Assembly: GCF_031143425.1 (NCBI RefSeq)
Contig: NC_090450.1
Span: forward strand, 216,763,442 to 216,827,441
Source: Pleurodeles waltl
Taxonomy: Eukaryota > Chordata > Amphibia > Caudata > Salamandridae
DNA length: 64,000 nucleotides
Reading direction: 5' to 3'
Every line of letters begins with the position of its first letter. Positions within the stretch are counted from its first letter, which is position 1. Below are positions 35,801 to 45,351 of the stretch, piece by piece. The position numbers were made by a program, and so were the translations under genes. The notes under the pieces were generated by a model, which saw nothing but the letters and a program-made list of their open reading frames with translations, was not told where the DNA came from and ran no database searches.

Positions 35801-36262
35801 GCCTAATAGTAGGCCGATCTGCCCCCAGGGGGGGCAGAAAAGGCCTTCCCAAAAATATGCCCCCCCTGGGAGCGACCCTTGCCCAAGGGGTCGCTCTCTT
35901 TTGCCAATATCAATTAAAAAAAAAAATAATCCCTGGTGTCTAGTGGTTTCTACCCTCCTTGGGGGCAGATTGGCCTCATCAAAATAGGCCAATCTGCCCC
36001 CAAGGGGGGCAGAAATGGCCAAAATATAATTTTCCCCCAAGGGGAGCGACCCTTGCCTAAGGGGTCGCTCCCCACCAAAAAAAAAAATGAAACATAAAAA
36101 ACAAAAAAAACAAAAAAAAATGGTCCCTTGTGCCTAGAGGTTTCTGCCCCCCCTGGGGGCAGAAAAGGCCTTCTCAAAAAAATGCCCCCCCTGGGAGCGA
36201 CCCTTGCCCAAGGGGTCGCTCCCTTTTGTCAATTTCAATGAAAAAAAAAAAAAATCCCTGGT
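32869..36262 (+). repeat. GC-rich tandem array, unit about 375 bp with internal hairpins
   Basis: About ten units start near 32,870, 33,245, 33,623, 33,999, 34,376, 34,735, 35,096, 35,471, 35,826 and 36,150. Each holds the hairpin pairs GGGAGCGACCC/GGGTCGCTCCC (twice) and CTGCCCCC/GGGGGCAG around 'cggcctaataataggccg' or 'ttggcctcatc', plus an A-rich run of about 20-35 bases. Spacing is 375-378 for the first units and shrinks to about 325-360 later. Frames rich in Gly/Pro/Arg or Phe runs are artefacts. Confidence 0.9.
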
Positions 36263-36270
36263 GTCTAGTG

Positions 36271-36661
36271 GGGTTTCAAAAGCCGGATTGCAAGCAATCC
36301 GGCTTTTGAAACCCTCGGAGGGACTTCAAAGGGAAGGAAATACTTTTCCTTCCCTTTGAAGCCCCTCCGGGCCTCCCAGTGATTGAAAAAGAAATGCTTT
36401 TGCATTTCTTTTTCAATCGCACTAGGGAGGCCCCTGTGACACATCAGCGCGCATGCGCGCGCTGACGTCACAGGGGGGGGGTGGGGGGGGTCGGGGGTGG
36501 AAGGGGAAGGTCTTCCCCTTCCATCCCCGACTTGGGGGGGGGGAAGGGGGTGCACGGGGGCGCGCTAGCGCGCCCCCAAGTTCCCCTGTGCCATGGACGA
36601 GATTATCTCGTCCAAGGCACAGGGGAACTGTAGCCTTGGACGAGATGATCTCGTCCAAGGC
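36271..36661. repeat. Row of eight consecutive palindromes
   Basis: Near-perfect inverted repeats directly abut: 36,271-36,314, 36,316-36,369, 36,371-36,431, 36,431-36,476, 36,491-36,530, 36,556-36,577, 36,581-36,627 and 36,633-36,661. Their sequences are unrelated except the last two, which share 'tggacgagat.atctcgtcca'. The row ends ten bases before the right terminus of the TTAA composite. Confidence 0.9.
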
Positions 36662-36671
36662 ACAGAAGTGG

Positions 36672-37921
36672 TTAAACATTCTAGAACCACCATGCAGAAC
36701 AACAACAATAAAAATGAATGATAGACACAGAATACCTTTGATTATGGCAGATGAATTGTTTACAATCAATTTATATAAAACAGTCAGATTGACATCCTTA
36801 ACTATTACTCTAATTCTATAAGCATGTTTGGGTTTCATGCAAAAAGAAAATAAGACAACAATTTATTTGGAAAACATCTAACTATGGCTCTAAACAAAAA
36901 TAGCAGCTGGATTTTTTTAAAGAGAGAACACATAATCTGTAAGAAAAACAAATACATATTTGGTTATACCTCTCCTAAATGAATCAGGAAGCAGAGATGT
37001 CTTCATCAGTGGAGCATCTTCTGGTCTTCTTCATTGGGCAATAGCATAATAGGGAACAGTTCAATAATGTTCGGCCTGAATGCATCTGAACTGACAATCA
37101 TAAACAAAGAGCTAAGGAAAAACAGAATCACATCATTTCAGTAGCTTAGAAAAAGAAAATCTGAATTTACATCATCTAGGTTTTGCTGTATTAAATATTA
37201 GAAAGCAACTAACTAGAATGCCATTGGTCAGTCCATGGGGTGTTTTAAGTCAGAACCAATTGAAATTATTCTACGTTTCAAAAGTATCTTTTCTTCATTT
37301 TCAGCATTCACCATTGGCTCATCTTCTTTCAATGCAGTCACCAGTTTCCAGAGTAGAATACAATTGTTTCAGGTTATACATGAGCACTGAATACTATTGT
37401 TTCTGGGTGCACATTATCTCATTCCAGGAAGACAGACAAACGTTACAACATAAGAACATAACTTTTCCACAGTGTACGGGCTACACAGGATATTGAAAGT
37501 CTATTTCATTAAACATTTGAAATATTATGTGAGGTCAGCCATATGTGAAAAATTAACATTGAGCTTCTAGAAACTGCTGAGATAGAAAACATTTTACAAG
37601 CTTTTAAAGCATAGAATTAGCTTTAGACCTTTTCATGTAGATCGTTATTTAATAAAGCATTTATTTTCGCATTTAAATTAAATAATAATTTAATTCAATG
37701 ATATTAGTATTCACATTAATCCATATTAATGCATTATAAAACATTTCTACATTAATCTTTGTTATTCATTATTAAACAAATTTTGTTTATGGTGTTTGTC
37801 ATCTGTAAAGGGTGCATATTTTAAACACACATTAATTTCAAAACTGACTTTTAATTCACATTATTCTTTTAAGTAGTACTTTAATACTTCAAAATTATAT
37901 TAATTAACTTGCTCTCCAACA
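36672..37921 (-). mobile_element. ERV 3' LTR, piece 3 of 3
   Basis: Matches 49,697-50,854 of the right LTR nearly throughout: 'gaaccaccatgcagaa', 'taagcatgtttggg', 'cacagtgtacgggctacaca', ending 'attaacttgctctccaaca'. Read on the minus strand it begins TGTTGGAGAGC; the 5' LTR begins TGTTCTAGAGC. This is the U3 side of the 3' LTR. About 1.5 kb in total when the three pieces are summed, like the right LTR (1,541 bases). Confidence 0.9.
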
Positions 37922-37933
37922 ATCCCTCCTCTG
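37922..37933 (-). other. ERV polypurine tract
   Basis: Read on the minus strand, 'cagaggagggat' immediately precedes the 3' LTR start. This is where a plus-strand primer tract must lie, so it confirms the ERV orientation. The tract is separated from env by the MITE-like insertion that follows. Confidence 0.7.
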
Positions 37934-37939
37934 CTGACT

Positions 37940-38970
37940 ATGGGGGTCATTATGACCCTGACAGTCCTGCTCCACCACGCCGGCGGTGGCGGCCAGACCA
38001 CCGACAGCTTGGGGGTGCAGGACGGCCAAAGTATGACAACAGAAGTGGCATTGCAGCCAGTTCACCACCTGTACCACCAGGGGGGGTAGGACCGCCTGGC
38101 TGAAGGTTGACCATCTTCGATCTGGCGGTCCACCTAACCCCACCGCTGTATTTTGAGTATCATTACCACCAGGGATTCTGTGGCGGCAGCCGTGCCATGG
38201 AATCCCTGGTGGTAATGATACTGGCCACAGGAATACTCATTCGTGTCACCACTGCAGGACTCCTCCACCCCATCAGAAGCCCCCCATCCTAAACCAGTGA
38301 CACCCCTCTCCCCAATCCCCATTCTGTAACCCTCCCACCCGACCCCCATTCTGTACCCCCCATACCCCGATCCCCATTCTGAATCCCCCGCTCCGTACAT
38401 CCACGCAGGCACACATCACACATGCATACATAAACGCACACATACACACACACTCATTCACACACAAATGCACACATGGTCATGACACCCCCACATATAC
38501 ACATTCACACAAGCAAACATACACTTTCACACACACGCACACAAACACACACCACACCACTCACCGCCCTCTATTCACACAAACACACACCCCCATTCAC
38601 ACACACAACGCTCAACACCTCCCCCTGTCGGTCGATCACCTTACCTAGTGGTCGTCCGGGAGGGAACGGGGTCCATGGCACTTTTGCTTTCCCGCCAGTG
38701 CCCCATCACCACAACACCGCCACCCATTTTTAGTGATGTAATCTTGTGGGCAGTGTTGTGGTGAAGTGGCCGGTGGAGCATCCTCCACTAGACCGCCTAC
38801 CGCCAGTATGGAAGCTGGCTGCTTCCGCGCTTAATAATGGCAGAGAGCAGCCAGCAGCCATAATATGGTGGTCTGAAGACTGCCAGCACTGGCGGTCATT
38901 TGGCAGGCACAACATTGGCAGTCTTTGTAAAAGACCGCCAATGTCAAAATTTAGGACCTATATGTGTTGT
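37940..38970. mobile_element. Harbinger-related non-autonomous element
   Basis: Left end TGGGGGTCATTATGACCC; right end, read inward, 'taggtcctaaattttgacat'. Internal GGCGGT/ACCGCC words are like those of the Harbinger arms, with a CA-rich stretch at 38,400-38,600. A strong internal inverted repeat (about 38,151-38,221, 'atcattaccaccagggattc') sits inside it. It lies between the ERV polypurine tract and env. No transposase. Ends are approximate. Confidence 0.6.
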
Positions 38971-39060
38971 CACAAAATATAATTATTAATACTTGTATTG
39001 ATACTTGTAAGTCAGTTTAAATTTCGTTTGTCTGGAATATCTATTGTTTCTCATTTTTCT

Positions 39061-40690
39061 TCAATGTTCAGTTTTTCTGAAAACATGAAAATATCTGCTT
39101 CTCATCTTTTCTAGTTGAACTTCTTCCCTCCTCTGTACATTTTTCACCCTTTTTCTTTTTATCAGTGTATACAGTTTGCGAAATCTGATTATACAGATAC
39201 GAAATATAACCACATTTAAAAATGGTTTCAATATTTTTTCCACAGTACACCGACCAAGATTACCCAGTCAATTTTTTATTTTAGTAACACTTTTGCCAAT
39301 ATTTTCCAATACCCCTGTCTCTTTCAGATCCTGTAAGCCTGAATTTAAATCTGTCAGGTTCTTAATCACATTTCTAATTCCTTTACTACTGTCAGGTATA
39401 TATGTACAACAATTTTTTGCTTTCCGCATCTGGCAGACTCCACCTTCCTTTGCTAAAAGTGTATCTAACACAAGCCTGTCCTGGAGAACCATAGAACGGA
39501 CTGCAGTCATTTCAGTATCTATTAAAATCATGGCTCCAGAAAAATCAGTCAGCATGTTATCCACAATAAAAGACAACTTTCTAATTGTTATGGCATTCAA
39601 AACAACTCCTACAGAAAGAATAATTACGTCAAATATATCTCCAATGAGTTCAGAACAAGTTGCGCTTTTTTATCTTGGTCTTTGCAATTCATTTGTGTCG
39701 TGTGTTTTATCTATATTGTCAATCTGGTAAATCTTTGGTGATACAAGTCCCAAATAACAAGTCACATACCATCCCTTGGGAGACGATAATAAGAATTCTT
39801 TCCACTGATGTAATGTACCCTAGGAAGCGCAGGATCTTGTGCATTTAACATAAAGTCCATGTATTCTTAAAAAGAAATACATGTCTGCACTCACTCGTTC
39901 CCACAAATGTATTATCAGTTCTGGATTGAGGTCTGTAAATACAAAGCTTTCCAACATGTTGAAAATCTAATTCAAGATTCCCTTGTGCTTTAGTTTCACT
40001 AAATACATAATCATTCCTAAATGTCTTCTTCTCTAACCCTTTCTCTATTTTCTCCTTCAATGTCTTTCTCCCGTCATCAGTTTTATCTAGAAAAGAGTTT
40101 TCTACTGGCGAAAGCAAGCATGTAAGATTATTGCGGTGAGCATAGGCAGTACCAAATGTTAGTGTAGGTTCAAAGAAACCTCCCACAGTATCAATATTTC
40201 TTTTGTTAGCTATGTTACTCAAATGTTGATTAATCAGAGCAAAAGAAAACACTAGATCAAAATTAAAATAGAAATATTGTATGTACTCTTGAATATAAAG
40301 GCTTGTTAGTAAAAGATTACAACTAATTCCATACTTTAGTGGCAAGCTATGGTAAGTAATTCCTTCCTGCACTGATGATGGCATTTGCATGCAAACATAA
40401 CATTCTCTCACAGTCATCATCTCAACATTTTCATTCAACAAGCAATAGAAAATATTAGAAGAAAGATCTCTCTGTGAGTTGTCTAGGTGCAAATATTGCC
40501 CATCTCTATTAAACGTATCTAATTTCAAAAGTGTAGCAGTCTCTGAAGAAGGTGTATAATTAGGTTCAACTTAATGAGAAACTCTCATACTCACAATCAA
40601 TGACAAACTTACTAGCACACATACAATTTCTAAACCAATACACATACATTTCCAACACTTATTATTATTAACACAATTGTGACTGTTATC
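39061..40690 (-). pseudogene. ERV env remnant (SU and TM)
   Basis: Downstream of a TTTACAG acceptor (about 40,697) the minus strand has a hydrophobic signal-like stretch (about 40,580-40,670). An open surface-subunit segment follows (40,528-39,845) with a CYVC box, the CXXC type used for disulfide linkage in gamma-type envelopes. The transmembrane subunit (39,600-39,061) has a Leu/Asp-rich heptad region, then Cys56, Cys64 and Cys65 of its open segment, that is CX7CC, one residue longer than the usual CX6CC. It ends with a hydrophobic anchor ('VVIFRICIIRF') and a basic tail. Stops and frameshifts divide the gene, so no functional product is expected. Confidence 0.75.
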
Positions 40691-40696
40691 TACGAC

Positions 40697-40707
40697 CTGT
40701 AAAGAAC
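40697..40707 (-). other. Candidate env splice acceptor
   Basis: Minus-strand 'ttctttacag' directly upstream of the signal-like segment and about 360 bases after the pol stop. It fits the acceptor of a subgenomic env mRNA; predicted only. Confidence 0.4.
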
Positions 40708-41068
40708 CAGAAAGTAGAAGAAAAATTAAAATATTTAACTATGCCAGCAAAAATAAAAAATAAAAATAATCTTCAGTCTTCTTTGATGTTATTTACAGTA
40801 GCTTTCAGATTTTTACAAAACTTTGTTAAAAGTCGTTTTGTAACTTCTCAAAAATCAGTTTTTAAAGTCTATTTCAGTAGATAATATTCTATTGTCCGGT
40901 AATTATAACTTGTAACATGTAATGTCTCTCTTGTTCATTTGGCAATGCAGTTTCAAAATTCAGTTCAAAAGCAATTTCAAGTTCCAAAATATTTAGCTGT
41001 AAATTCACGATCCAAAACAAAAGGACTAAAATTCACATTGCCATTTATCTGTGCTACAATACGCCCAT

Positions 41069-41780
41069 TCAGGACCTAAGTAGCTTCAACTTGCAACTCT
41101 TTCTTTTTGATCTCTGGTTTGCCCTTATTTCTCCTTCACTCAGATCTTCAACTGTATCTTCTCTTGTTGTTGTGTCTGGCTCTTCATTTATGGTTGACAG
41201 TACATCTGGAACCTTTTCACTTGTCTGCAGTTTGGGCCACTTCTCTTCTTCCACAGCTTTCTTTGACAGCGTTGTTTGCAAAAATGCACTTACAACTCTT
41301 CTTGATTCTGTAGGATTTTGACTCTGACTTGATGCACCTGCACCATTATCTAATTCAGGAGGATTCAAACCTGCATGACTTTGATTCAACTCAACTTCAT
41401 CCTCAGCTGATTCAGAAAACATGATTTGTTTCAACTGATCTTCCCAATCGCCTGTTTCTGGTAGAGTCCTCCTCTGACTTGACTCTCCTGCTATATTTGC
41501 TGATGCTTGAGCAACTTCAGGAAATAAAGGATCCTCTATTTCAGGTCTCAGAGGCGTACCCCGATCTTCACCAGTTTGTACTGTCTGTTTCTGTCTCCAC
41601 AGTCTCTCTTTTTGCTACTTGAGACTGAATAATAGTTGTTGGTACTCTCAACAACTCTTTTTCATCTTCCAGAGAATACAGCACTTTTCGTGTATGGCTG
41701 ACGTGAATCCAGTTGTGGATCCCAGCACACTTCACAGCAGTCGTCATAACAAGTACGACCTGGAATGGGACCTTCCACAT
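41069..41780 (-). pseudogene. ERV pol 3' end: integrase C-terminal domain and acidic tail
   Basis: The first part (41,780-41,568) carries the 'WIHVSHTRKV' pattern of gammaretroviral integrase C-terminal domains. A stop and frame change follow, then about 120 residues rich in Glu, Asp, Ser, Thr and Gln with a basic end (41,434-41,069). This tail lies before env and is not part of standard integrase. It could be an integrase extension or a remnant accessory frame; I cannot tell which. Confidence 0.6.
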
Positions 41781-41799
41781 AGGTTCTCAATGAGTTTTC

Positions 41800-42601
41800 C
41801 GCATGTGGTTCTGACAACCACCCAGTCACCAGCTCACAGACTGTGACACTGGTCATGGGATGGCGGCACAACTGTAGCCTCCACCTGGTGAGAGAAAGAG
41901 CGAACCACATCTGCCAGACTCTTGAAGTAATCAAGCACCCTATCTTCTGTTATATTCACACAAGCACTTGCAGGAACAGCTGGCAATCTCATTGCTCTGC
42001 CAATGAGGATTTCATGAGAAGAGAGTCCAGTCTATATGTCAGGTGTGTTTCTCATGCTCATCAAAACCAAAGGCAAAGCATCTGGCCACTTCAGATTTGT
42101 AGAGTCACTCATTTTTGCAAGTCGTGCCTTCAGAGTAACATTCATTTGCTCTACTAATCCAGAAGCTTCAGGGTGATAGCTACAGTGCAACTTCTGCTCA
42201 ATGTTTAAAGCAGACCATGGCCATTTTATCACCTCTTTATTGAAGTGACTTCCTCTGTCTGATTCTAAAGAGGCCAGAAACCCAAAGCAAGGAATTACCT
42301 CCCTAAGTAAAAGCTTTGTTATTATAAGACTATCATATCTACGTGTGAAGTAAGCTTCAATCCAGTGTCTAAAAATACAGACAATCACTAGCACATATGT
42401 CAGACCACCAGACTCAGGCATCTCAATAAAATCCTTTTGCATTATGTTGAATGGACCTCCTGGTCTTCTAATGTGACTTAAATTAATAACAGTTATCTTT
42501 CTCACGTTAATTTGTTGGCATGTAACACATCTGTGACAAATTACTTCAGCAACATGTCTGCATTTTGGATTGAACCAGGATGGCTTAAATGTGCGAATCA
42601 C
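41800..42601 (-). pseudogene. ERV integrase core
   Basis: In 42,601-42,032 the zinc-domain end 'CHRCVTC' is followed by the catalytic core: first Asp in 'MQKDFIEMP', second Asp in 'ESDRGSHF', and the Glu in 'GLVEQMNVTLKARLA'. All three acidic residues of the D,D(35)E triad are still encoded. A frameshift near 42,030 separates it from the next part (41,934-41,662). Integrase inserts the proviral DNA; the gene here is broken. Confidence 0.85.
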
Positions 42602-42859
42602 TCAATCTCTGCCAATGTGTGCTTGACCATGATAGTATCTTGCTATTTGCGTCAGTAAACAGTTTGGCAAAAACAACTGCCTTTCATTTGAAACCCAGAT
42701 ATTATCAGCATCCTTCTGAAAACATTTTGATTTTATCCAACTTTTCTTTCATCTTCAGAAACATTTTCTTGCAAATTTTTGATTTCCTCCCATGTATCAA
42801 TCACTGTTAACGTGTAACTTGGGTTCACTTCATCATCATTTAGTTCTTTCCATTCTTGA

Positions 42860-43760
42860 TTAAAAGAGATGCAATTCAATGCACAAAACCTTGTGACTTG
42901 ATCTACATAACATTTCCCATTGAAACAAATCATTTGTTTTCTGGTGCACATTGCATTTAACTACAGCAATCCTCTCAGGTAATTGTAGGACTTGTAACAA
43001 ATCATGAATTATATCACCATTTCTAATTGGTGAACCATAAGATATCATGAAACCTCTCTGTGAACTCAGCTGCCCAACGTTGTGCACTACACCAAATCCA
43101 TATTAACTGTCTGTGAAAATTGTAATTTTACGTTGTGCTGATATACCGCATACTCTAGTAGGATCCACCAATTCAGCCACTTGTGCATAGTATACCAGAA
43201 ATTACGCACACAGCATAACCAGATTTCAATATTCCCACATTATCTCTTAGACAAGAACCATCAACAAAAATAATTTGATCATTTTCCTCTACCAGGATAT
43301 CGTGAATATCAGGTCTGGGTTTCGTGCACAATTCAGTAACTTCCAGGCAGTCATGTTCAACTTCTTTTAGTTTTTCAATTTCAACATTGTCTACTGGGGG
43401 CAAGGTTGCTGGGTTAAGCACTGTACACCTCTTCAGGGTAACATTTAGAGACCCTAAAATGAACTGCTCATACTTCATGAGCTTTGCATTTGTGAAATAT
43501 TGGGTCTTTTTCCGGGTGAGCAAAACCTCTACAGAATTTCGGACAAGAACAGCTAAAGTATGTCCTATCACAATGCTCTCACACTGAGTGAAGCTCAATC
43601 CAACCGCTGCCACACTCCGCAAACAGCCAGGTAAAGCTGCTGCAACTTGGTCTAAAGTAGATAAATATGCTACAAGACGATTTACACCACCATGTACCTG
43701 TACAAGAACCAAAGAGCACAAAAATCATGTTCATGACAAAACAACAAAAATGGTTTTGTG
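42860..43760 (-). pseudogene. ERV RT connection and RNase H
   Basis: The 43,721-43,173 segment contains the connection domain ('LNPATLPPVDN') and the start of RNase H ('IIFVDGSCLRDN', carrying its first catalytic Asp). The 43,087-42,860 part carries the later RNase H region. A stop and frame change separate them. From 42,733 to 42,860 a short Glu-rich segment leads to integrase. Confidence 0.75.
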
Positions 43761-44094
43761 TGATCAGGCATTCCCAAAGCTGGTGCTCTACACAGACTCT
43801 CTCTCAGCTCAGTTAAAGCTTTCATACAAGCTTCATCAAAGGGCACTTAGTCATTTATATCTTTGTGGGTTAGTTTCTGCAATGGCTTTGAAATAACAGA
43901 AACATTTGGGATCCATTGATGACAGTAGCTTACCGATCCCAAAACATCCTAACATTCCTTTGTGTGACTGGAGGATTAATTTGCAAAATAGCTGTAACTC
44001 TCTCTCTGGAAACTTTCCTTGCTCCTTTTTCTATTTGGTAAACCAAATATTTAACTTCTTTCTGACAGTACTGTAATTTTGCTGGGGACACTTT

Positions 44095-44265
44095 GGGCCT
44101 GATTACAACTTTGGCGGAGGGTGTTAATCCGTCCCAAATGTGACTGATATATCACCCGCCGTATTATGAGTCCATTATATCCTATGGAACTCGTAATACG
44201 GTGGGTGGAATATCTGTCACATTTGGGACGGATTAACACCCTCCGCCAAAGTTGTAATCAGGCCC
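44095..44265. mobile_element. Palindromic MITE inside ERV pol
   Basis: 171 bases with long terminal inverted repeats GGGCCTGATTACAACTTTGG..., nearly palindromic throughout and flanked by TTT. The core is shared with 10,425-10,604. It interrupts the ERV between the RT fingers/palm and the connection domain, so it inserted after the provirus. Confidence 0.85.
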
Positions 44266-45000
44266 TTTATGTCCATTCTCACCTAAATGATTCAATAAGG
44301 CAATAGTATCTTGTCTGCATGCTTCCTTCGTCTTTGAAGCTACCAAAAGATCATCAATATACTGGATGAATGCTGATTGGAAAGGCATTTCCAATAGTTC
44401 CAAATGATTTTTTACCACCTGATTGAATATGGATGGAGACTCTAAAAAGCCTTGGGAGGGTCTACACCAACAATACACCTGATTTCAGAGCTTAAAACAG
44501 AAAAGAAACTGGCCATCTTCATGAAGAGGCGCTGAGAAAAATGCTTGTGATAGGTCTCCCACTGTGAACCATTCTGCATCTCATGGGATTTGGAACAGAA
44601 TCACTGCTGGATTTGGTACCACTGGACAATAATTGAATACTGTGTCATTAATTTTCCTCAAATCTTGAACAATTCTAAATTTCCCACTTGATTTTCGCAA
44701 ACCCATAATACATTAATTACATGGGCTGCTTAGCACTTCTTTCAGGACTCCCTGCTTCACAAAATCAGCAATTACAGGAGTAACTTCTTCAATTACATCT
44801 GGTGCCACATGATAGTGAGGAGTTTGTTGAAAAACTACATCAGGTTTGACTGTGACTTTAACTGGTTCAACTCCATTCATCAGACCAACGTCTTTCCCAG
44901 AAAGATCCCAAACTTTTAATGTAAGTGTACCTTGAAGATCAGTTGGCTTATACTGTAAATCAGGAATGGAAACTAATTAATGGAAGTTCTTCATTATCTG
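44266..45000 (-). pseudogene. ERV reverse transcriptase, fingers and palm
   Basis: The open part 44,478-44,266 (continuing into the MITE) has 'QGFLESPSIFNQ' and the catalytic box YIDD (residues 40-43), the retroviral RT signature. Upstream (44,990-44,480) further RT motifs are visible across several stops. RT copies the RNA genome into DNA; this copy is dead from stops, frameshifts and the MITE. Confidence 0.8.
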
Positions 45001-45013
45001 AATCACATTCAAT

Positions 45014-45340
45014 TCACATAGATGAATCATCATCATCCTCACCATTCATCTGAATAACAATCCCATCATTTTTACAGGTAAGAAAACATTTTGTTTTGCA
45101 TGGCCGGTCTCTTCCCAGTAAGGAAACTGGACTTGAGTCACAAGCTACAAATTTGTGCAAACCTTCAAAACTGCAAATTTTAACAGGAATCGGTTGAGTA
45201 ATCATGTTTGTCAGGAATTGATTTGCAACCCCTACAATTTGCACTGTTTTCCCAGACAGTGGCACATTAGGAACTTCTGCAGTTCCCACTGTAGAGCGTG
45301 TAGCTTCTGTATCAATAAGAAATGAAACATCATGACCCAT
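45014..45340 (-). pseudogene. ERV aspartic protease
   Basis: An open segment of 108 residues with 'FLIDTEATRSTV', the active-site loop of retroviral protease in which the usual Asp-Thr-Gly reads Asp-Thr-Glu. The later 'LLGRD' element is the conserved second motif. The Gly-to-Glu change should abolish the active site. It is placed between the gag nucleocapsid region and RT as expected. Confidence 0.75.
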
Positions 45341-45351
45341 TACTTTTCAAT

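Larger units (their letters stand above)
21687..36671. mobile_element. 15-kb TTAA-flanked composite carrying satellite arrays (piggyBac-like)
   Basis: Bounded by TTAA at 21,683-21,686 and 36,672-36,675. Ends CCCCTTCGCTGCC and CCACTTCTGTGCC (right end read inward) form a 13-base imperfect inverted repeat. Removing the unit and one TTAA restores 'tttatcaTTAAacattc', matching the other LTR's 'tttatcacTAAacattc' (49,685-49,701). TTAA duplication is the hallmark of piggyBac transposons. The interior has four parts: a unique arm, about 25 copies of a 383-bp satellite, a GC-rich hairpin array, and a terminal palindrome row. No transposase frame is present, so it would depend on an enzyme from elsewhere. 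Confidence 0.8.

Noticed and set aside
32937..36177. Overlapping Gly/Pro/Arg-rich frames on both strands with Phe runs
   Set aside because: They follow from GC-rich hairpins and A runs in the tandem array; no conserved product is seen.
22736..36262. CRISPR-like array because of regular repeats
   Set aside because: Whole 383- and 375-base units repeat without unique spacers, and the context is eukaryotic transposons.
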